Made by a program: the position numbers and the translations under genes. Positions 36,770-48,994 of a stretch of DNA of 64,000 bases are shown here, one piece after another (positions within the stretch are counted from its first letter, which is position 1; every line of letters begins with the position of its first letter). Origin of the DNA: Epiperipatus broadwayi (Eukaryota > Onychophora > Udeonychophora > Euonychophora > Peripatidae). The stretch covers positions 804,001 through 868,000 of the forward strand of contig JAQFVV010006312.1 in NCBI GenBank assembly GCA_028023455.1. Reading direction: 5' to 3'. Under the pieces are notes generated by a model, which was given only the letters and a program-made list of their open reading frames with translations, searched no databases and had not been told where the DNA came from.

Positions 36770-37485
36770 TTAATTCTAATATTCTCATGGATAAATAATG
36801 ATTTCATATTATTTTTGGGAGATTCTGTGTATCAAATAGTTAAATTTCAATACAGTAACAAGTACTTTCCTCTGAGCTTTTTCAAATCATATGGATATAT
36901 ATGAGATTTAAAATTTTTATTTCTTTCTTTTATCATTTCATTAGTCAAAATCTATTGGTTGTGAAGTTTTAGTAATTATTTTATCATCCAATAACTTTTT
37001 CCAAATATTTTTTATTTTTTTCAATTTACACTTCTCATTCATGCTTTGAGCTTTTAAAAAATCTCTGTAGCTTCCCAATTAAAGAGAAATCCAATTCATT
37101 AGCTAATTATTCACCCACAAAATTAACTAATAATGAGATTAATTGGAATAAAACATATAATCTGGCAACAGTAGAATATTATGATCAGAGACTGCTAAGG
37201 GAAGCTAAAGAAATTTTTAAAAGGCTCAAGTGTACAAATGAGAAGTGTGAATTAAAAAAAATAAACAATATTTGGAAAAAGTTATTCAAAGAAAAAATAA
37301 TTGTTAAAGCTTCTCAGTCAATAGATTTTGACTATGAGAATGAAATAATAAAAGAAATGAATAATGATTTTAAATCTCATATACATTCTTATGATTTGAG
37401 GAAGAAGTTCTAAGGAAAGTACTCATTATTGTACTAAAATTTAACTATTTGATTTACTACACAGAATCTTTCTAAAATAATAGTA
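36770..37485. mobile_element. PLE-derived inverted arm pair (third copy)
   Basis: About 36815-37077 (minus) is an inverted copy of about 37200-37475, with shared blocks such as AACTTTTTCCAAATATT and GTCAAAATCTATTG. The arms meet with almost no spacer near 37078; the right arm is ~120 bp longer at the junction. It lies about 250 bp from the previous pair. The right arm keeps an open endonuclease-like frame, described separately. Confidence 0.75.
37078..37413 (+). pseudogene. PLE endonuclease C-terminal region with extension
   Basis: An open frame of about 111 codons without its own start, ending at TAA 37411-37413. NSLANYSPTKLTNNEINW followed by YYDQRLLREAKEIF resembles the C-terminal half of PLE endonucleases, where a His-containing stretch and IDW-like segment precede an RR..EA..I helix carrying the catalytic Glu. 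The expected zinc-ligand histidines are not in place (Tyr at the first position). After EIF there is an extra ~65 residues rich in Lys and Glu, with CTNEKC, before the stop; this extension is not typical. The catalytic half (GIY, YIG) is absent because the arm starts inside the domain. Confidence 0.6.
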
Positions 37486-37489
37486 TTAT

Positions 37490-39924
37490 ATATATGTGTG
37501 TGTGGGTGTAAGTATGTTATCATACACATATCCTCTTCAAAACATCTATGCTATCTTTTTTTAAAAAAAAATTAAATGTATTCATTACAAAATTATAAAG
37601 TATTAGTTTTCTGATGAAATAGAAATGTTGCTGTATTTAAATTTATGGTTAAAAGATATCTTTGTGAATATGATTACACTATTCACTGTTACTGCTTTCT
37701 TGGTTATCTAAAATTTTTCATATAGAATAGTGCAAAATTACTAATTAAAAATACTTAAATACTATCTAATAAATATGATGTCATTCAAACATTGAAAATA
37801 AAGGTAAAACAATAATTTATTATGTAAAGATATTCTTGTATAATAGAGATGTTTGATATGTGTACATTAAGATTTAGAAGTTAAGGGTATGACTTTGCTA
37901 TTCACTTAAATGAAGGCTTATATTTTATTATGTAAATAAATCCACCATAACTGATGCAAAAACTTAATTACTATTTACTATCAGATATTCTGAGAGAGAG
38001 GCAAAGTAATTGTTTGGTGCGTATAAAAGGTTAGTAAAATACAGATATTACTATAATTAAATTCAAGTTATTAAATATCTTCTTGAAGCATTTATATGAT
38101 ACTTTCTAGATTAGTTAATGCTTTATGTAAAGTAATTAAAAACTGAGACTAAAAAACTTCATAAATCTGTCTAAGTATGTTTATATGCAGATGATCAGAG
38201 AAGAGAATAAAATGGTCACTTATTGTTATCGCTTGCCTTCAGTAAGTTTTAGAAACTTCATACTTCTTAATCATTTCTTTTGCATTTCCATTTAGTAAGT
38301 TTTATAATATTTTTAAAGGTTATATTTATAAGTGGTCAGCAATTGTATTGCAGTAAGTAGTTGCAAATTAATTAGAATGAACTTTGTGCTATATGAGTAC
38401 TAGACAAAGGTAATTTGACATTATCATTTTAAATAAGATTTTGCAATATAAATTGCCTTTTTGTTTTTGAATTATTAGGGGAAAAATTCTTTTAACATAA
38501 ATTTTTGCAAATGATATACTGTGCTTTAAAAAAAAAAGAAGTAAAAAAATATGAAAAATTGTAATTAAATAGGATTCAAAATAGAAATTACTTTCCCTAC
38601 TTTTTATTTAATTTCCTTTTCTCAATGTTTTCAAAAATCAATTTTTTTTTATTTGGTAATTTAAGATGTTTATAACTTAAAGCAATTTTTTTAAAATATA
38701 GAACTAATAACTCACACATGAATAGAAATCAAAATTGTGAAAAAAAAACCCAGGTATTAATCCAGTAATAAATAGTTCACTGGCAAAAGCCAAAATCAGA
38801 TAATTTTTATGAAAATGACTAGCACATATCAGTGTATTCAAAAATATCTCTAAGTGAATTTTTCCAAAATTAATAAAACAACCAAAGTTTATGAAATGTC
38901 ACATCTGTTTTTGTAAAAATCAAGTCTGTTCAAAAGCAAAATATGATTTTAATAATAATATAATCTGATTGCTTGAAAGAAAAAAAATAGATAATTTTTA
39001 AAATGTAAAGAGATAGATGTATCTTTAAATGAGTGATGTAGCTATTAACAAACAAACCAAGGCAATGGGTATGGATCTTTTATTTTACATTTATTCAAAA
39101 AATATTAATGTATATGTTTAAATATTAACAAGGGTGTCTTTATTGAAATTTTGCACAGGATGAATAGGAGATAAAAATTCTAATTATGCCACCACTCTAA
39201 ATATTAAAATGCTAAAATAAATTATATTAAGGAGATGATGCCACATCAGATACATGCAAATTTAAAAACAAAAATGGAAAATTAAATTTCTATAGAGACA
39301 TCAAATTATATAATGCATAAATAAAATAAATGTCATTCTCATAATTTAAACTAAAGAAGTGATGCAATATCACTACAATAAATAGTAATGATGTCCAATC
39401 TTCTAACCAACATAAAGAAAGTCATTATCGAAATAAGCCACGTAAAAAAAATTCTAAAATGTATATATATAAAATGCATCTAATGTCTCATAATTTAAAA
39501 CACAGACAGTGTATGACACCATCTCTCTCAGAAGCCAACTTTTTTTTTTGTAATAATAAAATTGTAGAATAACTATTTTTGTACTGTTTACTCTAAATAA
39601 AATAAAAAATGTTATCATGATTATCAAAGTAATATAAAAATATTTTATGGTTGAGTTAACTTGTAAAAATTTAAATTATAAATATTATTCTATTTATAAA
39701 GAATTTTGTTAGAAAATTATCCAAGTTTCCGATTTTTATTTTTATATCTGATTTATACATACATTTTCCACAAAGCAAATACTTTATATATGTATATACC
39801 GTTGACGAATTTTTTTAATCAAATCATATACTTACATATATATTTTTCAAATCGATGAGAATTTTTGTTGTTAAAAATTATATATATTACAAACAATCTT
39901 TTAAGAATAGTCCTAAAAATTTTG
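37490..39924. other. AT-rich non-coding DNA
   Basis: No feature was recognised. Confidence 0.5.
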
Positions 39925-39939
39925 ACAATACAGATCTTT
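39925..39939. repeat. Target-site duplication, left
   Basis: ACAATACAGATCTTT (15 bp), repeated exactly at 40043-40057. Confidence 0.93.
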
Positions 39940-40042
39940 TTTTTCTCACGTGTCATAGCATCAGCCGGGAAGCGAACCCGCTAACCCGGGACAACTACTT
40001 GTAAAGCAGTTGTCGCTGACCTCTCGACCACCAATGCTTGAC
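39940..40042 (-). mobile_element. tRNA-derived SINE, copy 4, with exact TSD
   Basis: On the minus strand it opens GTCAAGCATTGGTGGTCGAG, has B-box GGGTTCGCTTCC and ends ATGCTATGACACGTG with an A-rich tail. GCATTGG near the start can pair with CTGATGC near the end as an acceptor-like stem. The middle differs from copies 2 and 5, with TGCTTTACAAG in place of TGCCTTGCAC. The exact 15-bp TSD marks a clean, fairly recent retroposition. Confidence 0.93.
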
Positions 40043-40057
40043 ACAATACAGATCTTT
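40043..40057. repeat. Target-site duplication, right
   Basis: Exact copy of 39925-39939. Confidence 0.93.
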
Positions 40058-41095
40058 CAGTAGATTTTCAGCGAATGGTTTCATATATATATATTATTAA
40101 TAATAATTTAATTTTCGGTATAAAATTTTAAATTTTATATAGTAGAAAGAACTAATTAACTATATTTATTAAATATGTGTTAATATAATTAATACTATTT
40201 TTTCAATAGAATTGTGTATAATGTGATATTTAATATGTAATAGAGGGAAGACAAAAAAGGAGGGTGTTATGAATTGATGATATGAAATGAAGATAAATAT
40301 TTCCTAAATAAAAAATGGAAATGTATAGCTAAAAATTGTAAATATATACATATATGTTGTTTTAATAAATAATAGTTTCATTTATGTTTTTTTTATATAT
40401 CTATAAATACAGAAATACTAGAATAAATTACGTTAAAGAAGTAATAAAAATAAACTATTAATAGTAAGTGCTATCATTCGATTCTCTAAATATTTTTCTA
40501 CCACCTACACCTACAAATTTTGACATATATTTTTCAAAACATTGTTATTTTCTGAATGTGTATGATTATTGGATTTATTTATTGATTGATAATTTAATTT
40601 TTAATTTTTATCTTATTGATTTCTTAAAGGGTCCACTATTTTTTGATAAGTTTAGTGTGACAAGCAAAAATACTGTATTTTATAACTTTTCATAATAAAA
40701 GCTGTAATTAATTTGGAAAAGACTTCGCTCATTTCCGATCATCCCCATACTTAGAATGAGCTGTAAAATTTTACTCTATGCTGTTATTTGGGCTAAAATA
40801 AACTTCCATGCTTAATATCAATTTTCTGATAATTATGAGGGTTTTTTTTTTTTACTGTTTTGCTATATTGTAATTTTAGGTACTAAATATCATAATTAAA
40901 TAAATTCTAACGAAACGATATGTTTATTTTGAAATGTATATATTATAAACCGTAATTATTGATCTTAAACATTAAATTGTTATTGATAATATTAAATAAC
41001 AATATGTTAATGAATTTTAATACGTATTTCAATCAGTCAGGTATTGAAAAACTATTGCATAAATTTCCAGATATCAAATATCATTGCAGTTTTTA
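40058..41095. other. AT-rich non-coding DNA
   Basis: A 75-codon frame at 40468-40695 (+) is Phe/Tyr/Ile-rich and shows no motif; I regard it as chance. Confidence 0.5.
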
Positions 41096-41099
41096 TTCA

Positions 41100-41312
41100 T
41101 TACTATCTTAATATAAGCCAAGCTCAGATTGTATCTATGTATGGAAGATTATGATCTAGGCCAACTGAAGAGTGCTGGTTTTGCATGAAATGTGTATATT
41201 TGGGATTATCTATCTTTTTTGCATATATGTGGTCATATGTATTAGTTGTTTGAGATAGACTGGAGAACGAATATAGACTGAAAATCCTAAGTTTAAATCC
41301 CTCTATTTACTT
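41100..41312 (-). repeat. Family R, copy 4
   Basis: Minus-strand copy running from TACTATCTTAATATAAGCC to TAAATCCCTCTATTTA. It shares GAGTGCTGGTTTTGCATGAA and GAGATAGACTGGAGAACG-type blocks with the other copies. It lacks the S sequence seen at 33301. Confidence 0.75.
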
Positions 41313-41365
41313 ATAATATAAATTCACTTTAAGAATGCTGTATTTTAAATGGACACTCATTAAGA

Positions 41366-41372
41366 ATCTCTT

Positions 41373-41431
<59 letters not shown>
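41366..41431. repeat. (CT)n(TA)n compound microsatellite
   Basis: About 13 CT units followed by about 18 TA units. They explain the overlapping Tyr-Ile and Arg-Glu repeat frame on the minus strand. Confidence 0.95.
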
Positions 41432-41433
<2 letters not shown>

Positions 41434-41434
41434 T

Positions 41435-42290
41435 GATATTCTTATCTTACTATTATTTTTAGGAGATTCCATGTATATATATATAGTAATAATAAAGTAT
41501 AAGTAAAAATATATATAGTAATAATAAAGTATAAGTAAAAATATCAGAGAACATCCAATCAAATTATTGGGTGCCATTAAACTAATCATATTTGAATTTT
41601 AATTTAATAATGTTAATCATGGTATCCATTTGTTGATTATACTTTTCCATTACATATATTTAATGCCTTCCTAAGTGATTTACTTCACACAAGTTAACAA
41701 CAATAATAATAAATATAGCATAATATTCTTTTTTTTTATATCTTCCCTATTTCCATTTACAAATATAAGAGCCAATATATGACTAAGTTAATCTAAAAAA
41801 AAAATAATATTGATTATTATTAATAAAAAAAATATTTACAACAAAAATAAATAAATTAGTAAAAATATAGATCTAATAAATAATGAACAACTTTAAGCAA
41901 AGAAATATGTAAATAAACTTAGGAATATTTAATATGGAATAAAATGTATTTCCAAACTTTTCAAAAATTGCCAAATGGCTTTCATTATTAAAATAGTATT
42001 AAATAAAATAATTTGCACTACCAATTAACATTTTATCTTCTACATAAAGTATGAAAAGCCACTTGAGACCTTTTGTAAAATATAAAAGTACATCTTACCT
42101 GTATCAAACATTTCTCAAGTTTATTTATATATATAATTTAATTTGCAAGGCACTTTTTGCACTATAAAAATGAATGTATTAACTTTAAGAACAATTATTG
42201 TAAAAATAGAATTTTGCTCAAATGATTGTTGTGAAATTACAAAGCAACATTAGCAATGATTATTAAAGAGTGCAATATTAGGGGTATATA
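41435..42290. other. AT-rich non-coding DNA
   Basis: Includes a short direct duplication of AGTAATAATAAAGTATAAGT at about 41486 and 41518. Nothing else was recognised. Confidence 0.5.
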
Positions 42291-42292
42291 TA

Positions 42293-42657
42293 TTATAAAC
42301 AATGAGGATTGCCAATTCCTCTACAAGCTTTATGATAAATGCTTAGCCAGAGCCAGCACTTAAAACATCTCTGTCAGGAAACCCCCCCCCCCCGACCATG
42401 GTTTTGTGCTTTGGCACTCCTCAGAGAGGACAATGCTTAGCTAGAGCTAGCACTTAAAATATCTCTGTCAGGAACCCTCCCAAACCCCTGACCATGGTTT
42501 CATGCTTTGGCACTCCTCAGAGAGGACACGTGTCAAAGCATGAAACCATGGTCAGGGGTTTGGAGGGGGCTCCTGACAGAGATATTTTAAGTGATGGCTC
42601 TGGCTAAACCTTTATCATAAAGCTTGTAGAGGAATTGGCAATCCTCATTGTTTATAA
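42293..42657. mobile_element. GC-richer foldback element with duplicated left arm
   Basis: The right arm 42530-42657 is inverted relative to the left side. Centre of symmetry is GACACGTGTC at 42525-42534. In the left arm a 94-bp unit starting AATGCTTAGC is tandemly duplicated (42338-42431 and 42432-42525); the right arm has one copy. Outer ends are TTATAAACAATGAGGATTGC and its inverse. The composition is far less AT-biased than its flanks and includes a 13-C run. No protein is encoded. TACAAGCTTAAGAG and GGTCATGTGAT just outside the right end also occur in family F. Confidence 0.8.
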
Positions 42658-45600
42658 CTTACAAGCTTAAGAGATAGGTCATGTGATCTATGACATTTAT
42701 TTTGACTATTTGTGTATATATATATATTTGTTTAAAATTCTAACACTCATATAGAGTATTCACAAGTTGATATATAACAGTGACACCAGAGAAATCATAT
42801 TTTTTAATAAGTTTATTATGGATATATTTATTCATATGTATATTTATGAATGAAGTATTAGTTAAATAAATCAATGCTTTATCAATAGCAATTCTTTTGA
42901 ATGGAATGAAATATAGCATTACACAAATGTTAAGAATTTTATTATTTTATATTTGGAAAGCATTATACATAAACACTATCGTGGATACATATTTTCTTGT
43001 TTATTTACCATAATATGATTGTCTGATAACATTAGGAAAGATAAATTTATTTTTCATCACTGCTTTTGAAAAACAATATAACAATGCATTATAGAAATAA
43101 TCTATACAGATTTTAAATATTATTATTCCATTGCAATACATATGAAAAGTCATTTTATGACCTCTTGCCTATCTTTAATAATAGTTAATAAATATATTTG
43201 GGTTGTTACTTTTTAAATGCTTCAATTAGCAAAGATGAGAATTCAAAACTTTTTAGAGGACAATTCCTGAAGATTGCAGCTGTCTACAAATTAAAATATA
43301 ATCATTTGAAATAACACATTCAAATAAATTTATTCTTTAATATTACAAAGTACAATTATTATTTATGGTAACTCAAACAATTGCTATATTATCATACTTT
43401 TATAAAAGTACTTGACTTGTTCCAAATAAATGGGAATGTATTTTATTATTACAGTGTAATTAAAGATTGAAAAATTATGTAAATAAATTTATCATATGAT
43501 ATAGATTTTTGAAATGAAATTATCTTCTTAATGTTTATACATTATTTCATTTAAAATTATATATATTATCTATCACCGATTTATATTTTTTTATATGTAT
43601 TATATTAAAATTATTAATCTACTAAAGTTTATTAATATCAATTTTATTATTTATTAATTTAACAGATCTGATTATCACTATAAAAGTATTTTCTTCAAAC
43701 AAAAAATAATTACATAAATTCTTAATCCTTTATTTTACTTATGTATTAAATATAAATAAAGTTTTATAAAATATGAAAATAATATATGATTTAGTATTCA
43801 ACACTACTTATGATTTAAATATAACAATTGAATTATAATTTACTAATATGGAATTATTTTTAATAAAGTATTAAATTAAACATTACAATTCTAGATTAAT
43901 ATAAAAAGCCAACAATATTTTGTTTTATTTTAATAAAAGCATTGTGTGTTTAAGTTATTTCACTTTCTTTTCATCAAAATCCTAACCATTAATATAGCTA
44001 AATCACCAAACATCACATCAGAGTTTTTCCTGAATTAATATTCTTATCAACAATATTTTTTTTATTAATAGTAGACTTCTTTTTTGAGCCAACATTCTTT
44101 TAATTATTGAATTCACATAATAATTTTTGTAATGTTGGTGGGAAAATAAAATCATCATGAATATTAGGCAAGATTTGGATTATAATATTAAATAAGTTTA
44201 AAAATTAGTTTCTCCATTACATTTAATCTCCATTGACAATTTTGCCTTTATACATATTTTCAAATTATAAATTCTATGCTTAAGCAGCAGGGGATTAGAA
44301 ATGTTGAAGAGAACATATAAAACTCATAACCTATATTTTGATTTTAAAGATAATATATATTTTGAATGCAGAATAATATTGATGGTCTGAAATTGGAGTT
44401 TTAACCACACATCTTATTCCTAACAAATAATCATAAACAAAATACTTTTTATTCAGAAAAAAAAAACATTAAAAAAATTATGGCACTCAGATAAAATTAA
44501 TTTTGGCCTATCAGATATTAACTCATTTGATATGGATTATCTGCATGATAATAACCTTATCTTTATTTGTTCATCTTTCTATATTTTTCTAATGTCTGCA
44601 TTTTTAGTAGATTTAGTTAGACGGATGATGCAATAGAAAATATTTTTATGCATCAACGTTCCATCTTTAACAAAATAACTTAAAACAAAATATTTCTTTG
44701 AATGTTTCCTTTAAAAATACAATTACAACAGAAAAATAAAAGAAAGAAAAACAAGCAATAGAACAAACAAATACATATATACTTTACATTTGTGTTTATT
44801 TAGTCTGTTATTTGTTCTAGTTTATAAAAAAACAAAGGGTGTTAATAATTTTTTAAAGTAATTTATTAGAGAAAATATTAATAATATTAATTATTGGTGA
44901 CATTTATAATAATATAATTAAAATACTACTGTAAATTTTTTCTGCCTTTATTATTATAATTGGTTGTTTATTACAATTTATTTATTTTTTATAAGATTAT
45001 TGTAATTGCTTTTAAATAAGAATAAAGCTACAGTTTCAATATAAGTATATTATTAACAGTCATTAGTTATGGCCAATCTAATTTCAGGTAAATAAAGATA
45101 AGACAAAGAAATAATTCAAGATAAGTTTTGCAACGACTTCAGAAACCAATCTGTGAAATACCTATATATTAGTTTTGTAGACTACTTATTTGGCATCTAG
45201 CAAAGAGATTAAACTTTTGCAGTATATTTTTCTATCTGAAAGACTTTAACACTTTGCCTAATTGTAGCTTTTCATTGTATTCTATTTTCATCAATAATAA
45301 TCCCAAAGAAAGCATTCAATATTAGCCTTCATTAAAGAATCTTTGACATATACTAAAGTTTCACTGTAAAATATGTTTTCAACCATCTATTGCTATTTAT
45401 TTATTCACTTTCCTAATCCAATAAAAATTGTGTTTTACAACATTAGATTCATTACCATCAGTTTAAAACAAACTAAAAAACACAATAATTTAATTGATCT
45501 TGTGATTTGTGATTATATTTTCAGATTGTTAATAACAATAACTACAAATTTTTCTAGTGGTTTTATATTATAATGATAGGGAATCCATATATCACACTCA

Positions 45601-45708
45601 TAGAAAAAACTGAAAAAATAATCCTAAATACAAGTAAATGAATAGAAGTGAATATATCACTGGAATACAATGTCCTATTTTTTACCATAGTATTATATTT
45701 TTATGTAT
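42658..45708. other. AT-rich non-coding DNA, family F trace at its left edge
   Basis: About 42659-42700 matches the end of the family F direct repeat (ACAAGCTT...GGTCATGTGAT). The rest shows no recognised feature. A 66-codon frame at 45373-45573 (+) has no motif. Confidence 0.5.
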
Positions 45709-46684
45709 ACCTGGGTCTCATTTTATGCAGTAGATAGGTTCCACAGAAAACCCGCATTAAAAAAAATCACACAAAAATAGACTTAACTTATCTTGAAAAA
45801 TGGGGGAAGGGTCTGTATTTTTCAGAATTCACATAAAAGCAAAGCAACAAAGAAAAATTACTTTAAAATTCACATTAAAAAAATAAGCAAATAAAATATG
45901 ACTAATAAAAAATTTCAAATATTTGAAAAAAATTAATACAAGACAAACTTTTTTTACTTTTTTTATTAACTACAGTATTTAATTTTACATTTTTCATATA
46001 TATTTTAATCATTACTGCTAGTGTTCATTTGTAAACTGGAAAGAAATCAGATTCGATGTGATGTATTGTAGCTTCTCCTTAAATGAAGTCAATAATTTTT
46101 CAGCAATCATGCCCAGAGAAATCTGTTAGCCACTTTATTTTTGTTCGTGATGTACAACTAGCACCGCTTTTAGTCTTGTGCTGTGTTAATTGTTTTCTGT
46201 TTCTATATTTAAAAAATGACATCGCAATCAAAACAAAAAGATTATACATTATCATTAGATAGATTATTTTCAGTTTATAAAATCTTCGTTTTTTATTTTA
46301 AAAATCTAAAAGATTATTTATTTCTGTTATATATAACAAAATATACATTTTAAAAGTTTAATTTTTTTGAATATTTATTGCGATATTTTTATATGTAAGT
46401 ATAAATCTATTATTATTATTTACTCATTATTATAAATAGGTTATTTACATAGAAGCTAAAATTCTAAATACAGCTTCAGGCCATATTCACATTAACTGCC
46501 AATATAACGTTATATTTTTGAAAAAAAAAAAAAGTATTTCAAGTGAAAAAAGTTATTAATAATTTAAATTTTTTGATATCTAATAAATATAGTGAAATAT
46601 GAAAGATATTAAGAAGAAACATGAATTGCATAACTTCAAACTCGCATTAAAATAATCCGCATAAAACAAGACCCAAGTATATAT
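45709..46684 (+). mobile_element. CTGGGTCT element, near full-length copy
   Basis: Starts TACCTGGGTCTCATTTTATG and ends GCATAAAACAAGACCCAAGTA, giving terminal inverted repeats of about 20 bp flanked by TA on both sides. The left ~250 bp matches 9353-9603, and the right end matches 14310-14375. The interior is shorter than in the 8.1-kb copy. No transposase is seen. A TA target and the terminal repeats suggest a Tc1/mariner-type MITE; the superfamily is inferred. Confidence 0.75.
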
Positions 46685-46689
46685 TGTTT

Positions 46690-48090
46690 AGCTCAGTCTT
46701 TCACAAGCTGCTGATATCAATATCTTTATTACAACAATCATCAATTTTTTAAATATTAAAATTAAATTTTCTAAAAATTACATATAAAAATTGGCTTACA
46801 GTATACAAAAACCACAAAAACAAATAAATAAATAAGTACTATGTAATAAAAGTACATTGCAAATAATTTCAAAAAATATATATACAATGTAAACACATTT
46901 AGAAATTTTAGATGCCAATATTTTATTCATAAGGCAAGTACTTTAAATATAAGCCAATATCTTTGTAAAATCTATATACACACATATATTTTTTATATCA
47001 TCACTGCCATTTAAATCCTCCAATCATAAATAAATGCATATACCAAAAAAAAAAAATTGAAATAAATAACAATAACAGCAACTAACAACAACAAGAACAT
47101 ATATATAAACTCCCATATCAAAGCTAAATCAAAGATTTCCTTTTTTTAAAAAAAAAAAAACAAGAATAATGACACTTTGATGGAAAGGATGGTCTTTTCA
47201 ATCTTTACAATATATATTTTAAAAGGATAAAGTTTAAGAGTATTTGTATGATGTTTTTTTTTTTGTTTGTTTTTGCTGGCAAATTTTGTTATTATTACTA
47301 TTCTGAAAAAAATTTTTTTTTCTTATTATTATTATTTTTGCTGATAACTAATCCCTAGAGTTTTAGTCATTTTAGTTTTTACTTTTTAAAATATCATTTC
47401 GATGTTCAAATATCAAAGTTATTTTTATGGTCTAATTTTCTGCATTTATAAAGTCATATTATATATAGAGGAGTGAAACAGGGGAAAGATTATTTTAAAT
47501 AATGATTAAAAAAAAAAAAGAACTACAAATAATGTTTATTACTATGCTTTCATTTTTTTTCTTTTTATTTATTATTTAAAATAATGTTTTTATATTGATA
47601 TAATGAAAAATAGTAGTAGTTCCAAATAGATTATATGAAATAATACTTTTTTTCTTCAACAAAATAAGAAATGGCGATTTATAAAAATTAAAAAAAAATC
47701 GTATAAATTTTGATAATATAGCTTTTTTTAATATCATTACTATTCATTTTATTATATAAAATATATTTGTTCACTTCTTTTTTATTACTTTTAAGCATAT
47801 ACGTGAATACAGTATATTTATGGGTATGTAAGAGAGAGTGACAGAATCTATCTATGTAAAATAAGATCCTAGCTGATAAAAAGGATTATTCTAGAACAGG
47901 TACTTAATCATATAATATCATATTTTATAATTCAGAAGATGACTTTTATATATAATTTAATATTTTATTTTAAATAGAGTTCAATAAATGTTACTTAAGC
48001 ATTTTTATATAAAATTCATATATATATATCATTTCTTATAATCATTTTCCAGTAACTTATATGACCATAATGTTGTCCAAAAATTTATAA
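46690..48090. other. AT-rich non-coding DNA
   Basis: Homopolymer-rich; nothing was recognised. Confidence 0.5.
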
Positions 48091-48094
48091 ACAC

Positions 48095-48990
48095 TTAATC
48101 AATCGAATTATACATAACTTGAAATAATAGACAACTGGTTTGTACACAATTTAATTTAATATTGTCAAATCAATTTTTGTTCACAAATTAATCTTCTCAA
48201 GATGCCATTTTTAAAATTAATCATGTGACAATAAATGTTCTACAGCTTTAGACACTCTCTAGTGGTCATCATTAGAAATAAACCTATGAAAAAATAAAAA
48301 ATATTATTATTATTTTTACAAATTTACAAGTCTGGATCATATAACCAATAAAGTATAGTAAAAATTTTAAAGAAAGAAAATATTATGAAACATTATATAT
48401 ACAAGTAAATATAGATAAATTCATTAATATGGTCAATGGTTTGATAAAATTAGGAGGAAAATGATCACTGTTAGATTATTGAAAGTTGTGATATATAAAA
48501 ATATATAAGTATCTATATATGTATAAGTATTGATAGTGTAAAACAGGAATTGTTAGTTAGTTAATAGATAGTAGTTATAAGTTAGAAAAAAGATGAACAA
48601 GAGAGTGTATAATGGATGTATATATATTAATATGGTCAATGGTTTAATAAAATTGGGAGGGAAATTGTCAATATTAGAAAATAAGAAGCTGTAATGTATA
48701 TGAATGTATAAGTAATGATAGTGTATTGAGAGGAGTTGTTTATTTGATGATAGATAGTAGGTATAAGAAAATGTATAATGGATGTATACATATATGTAAA
48801 TTTGTAAAAATAATAATATTTTTATTTGGGGGGGGGGGTATTTCTAATGATAACCACTAAAGAATGCATAAAGCAGTGTAAAACATTTATTGTCACACAA
48901 TTAATTTTAAAAATGGCTTCTTCAGACGATTAATTTGTGAATGAAAATTGATTTAATGATATTAAATTAAATTGTGTATAATTCGATTGA
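48095..48990. repeat. Composite repeat: inverted arms around a ~200-bp tandem duplication
   Basis: About 48095-48330 is an inverted copy of about 48785-48990 (shared GACAATAAATGTT, CATTAGAAATA, AATCAATCGAATTATAC). Between them, a unit starting ATTAATATGGTCAATGG occurs at about 48423 and 48629, each ending GTATAATGGATGTATA. A 12-G run sits in the right arm only. No coding sequence was found. The arm-plus-core layout resembles the PLE arm pairs, but no PLE protein remnant is visible, so the family is unassigned. Confidence 0.7.
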
Positions 48991-48994
48991 TTAA

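Noticed and set aside
40468-40695. 75-codon plus-strand frame
   Set aside because: Length and composition are expected by chance in AT-rich DNA; no motif or homologous copy in the window.
41329-41589. Minus-strand 86-codon frame with Arg-Glu and Tyr-Ile repeats
   Set aside because: Product of the (CT)n(TA)n microsatellite.
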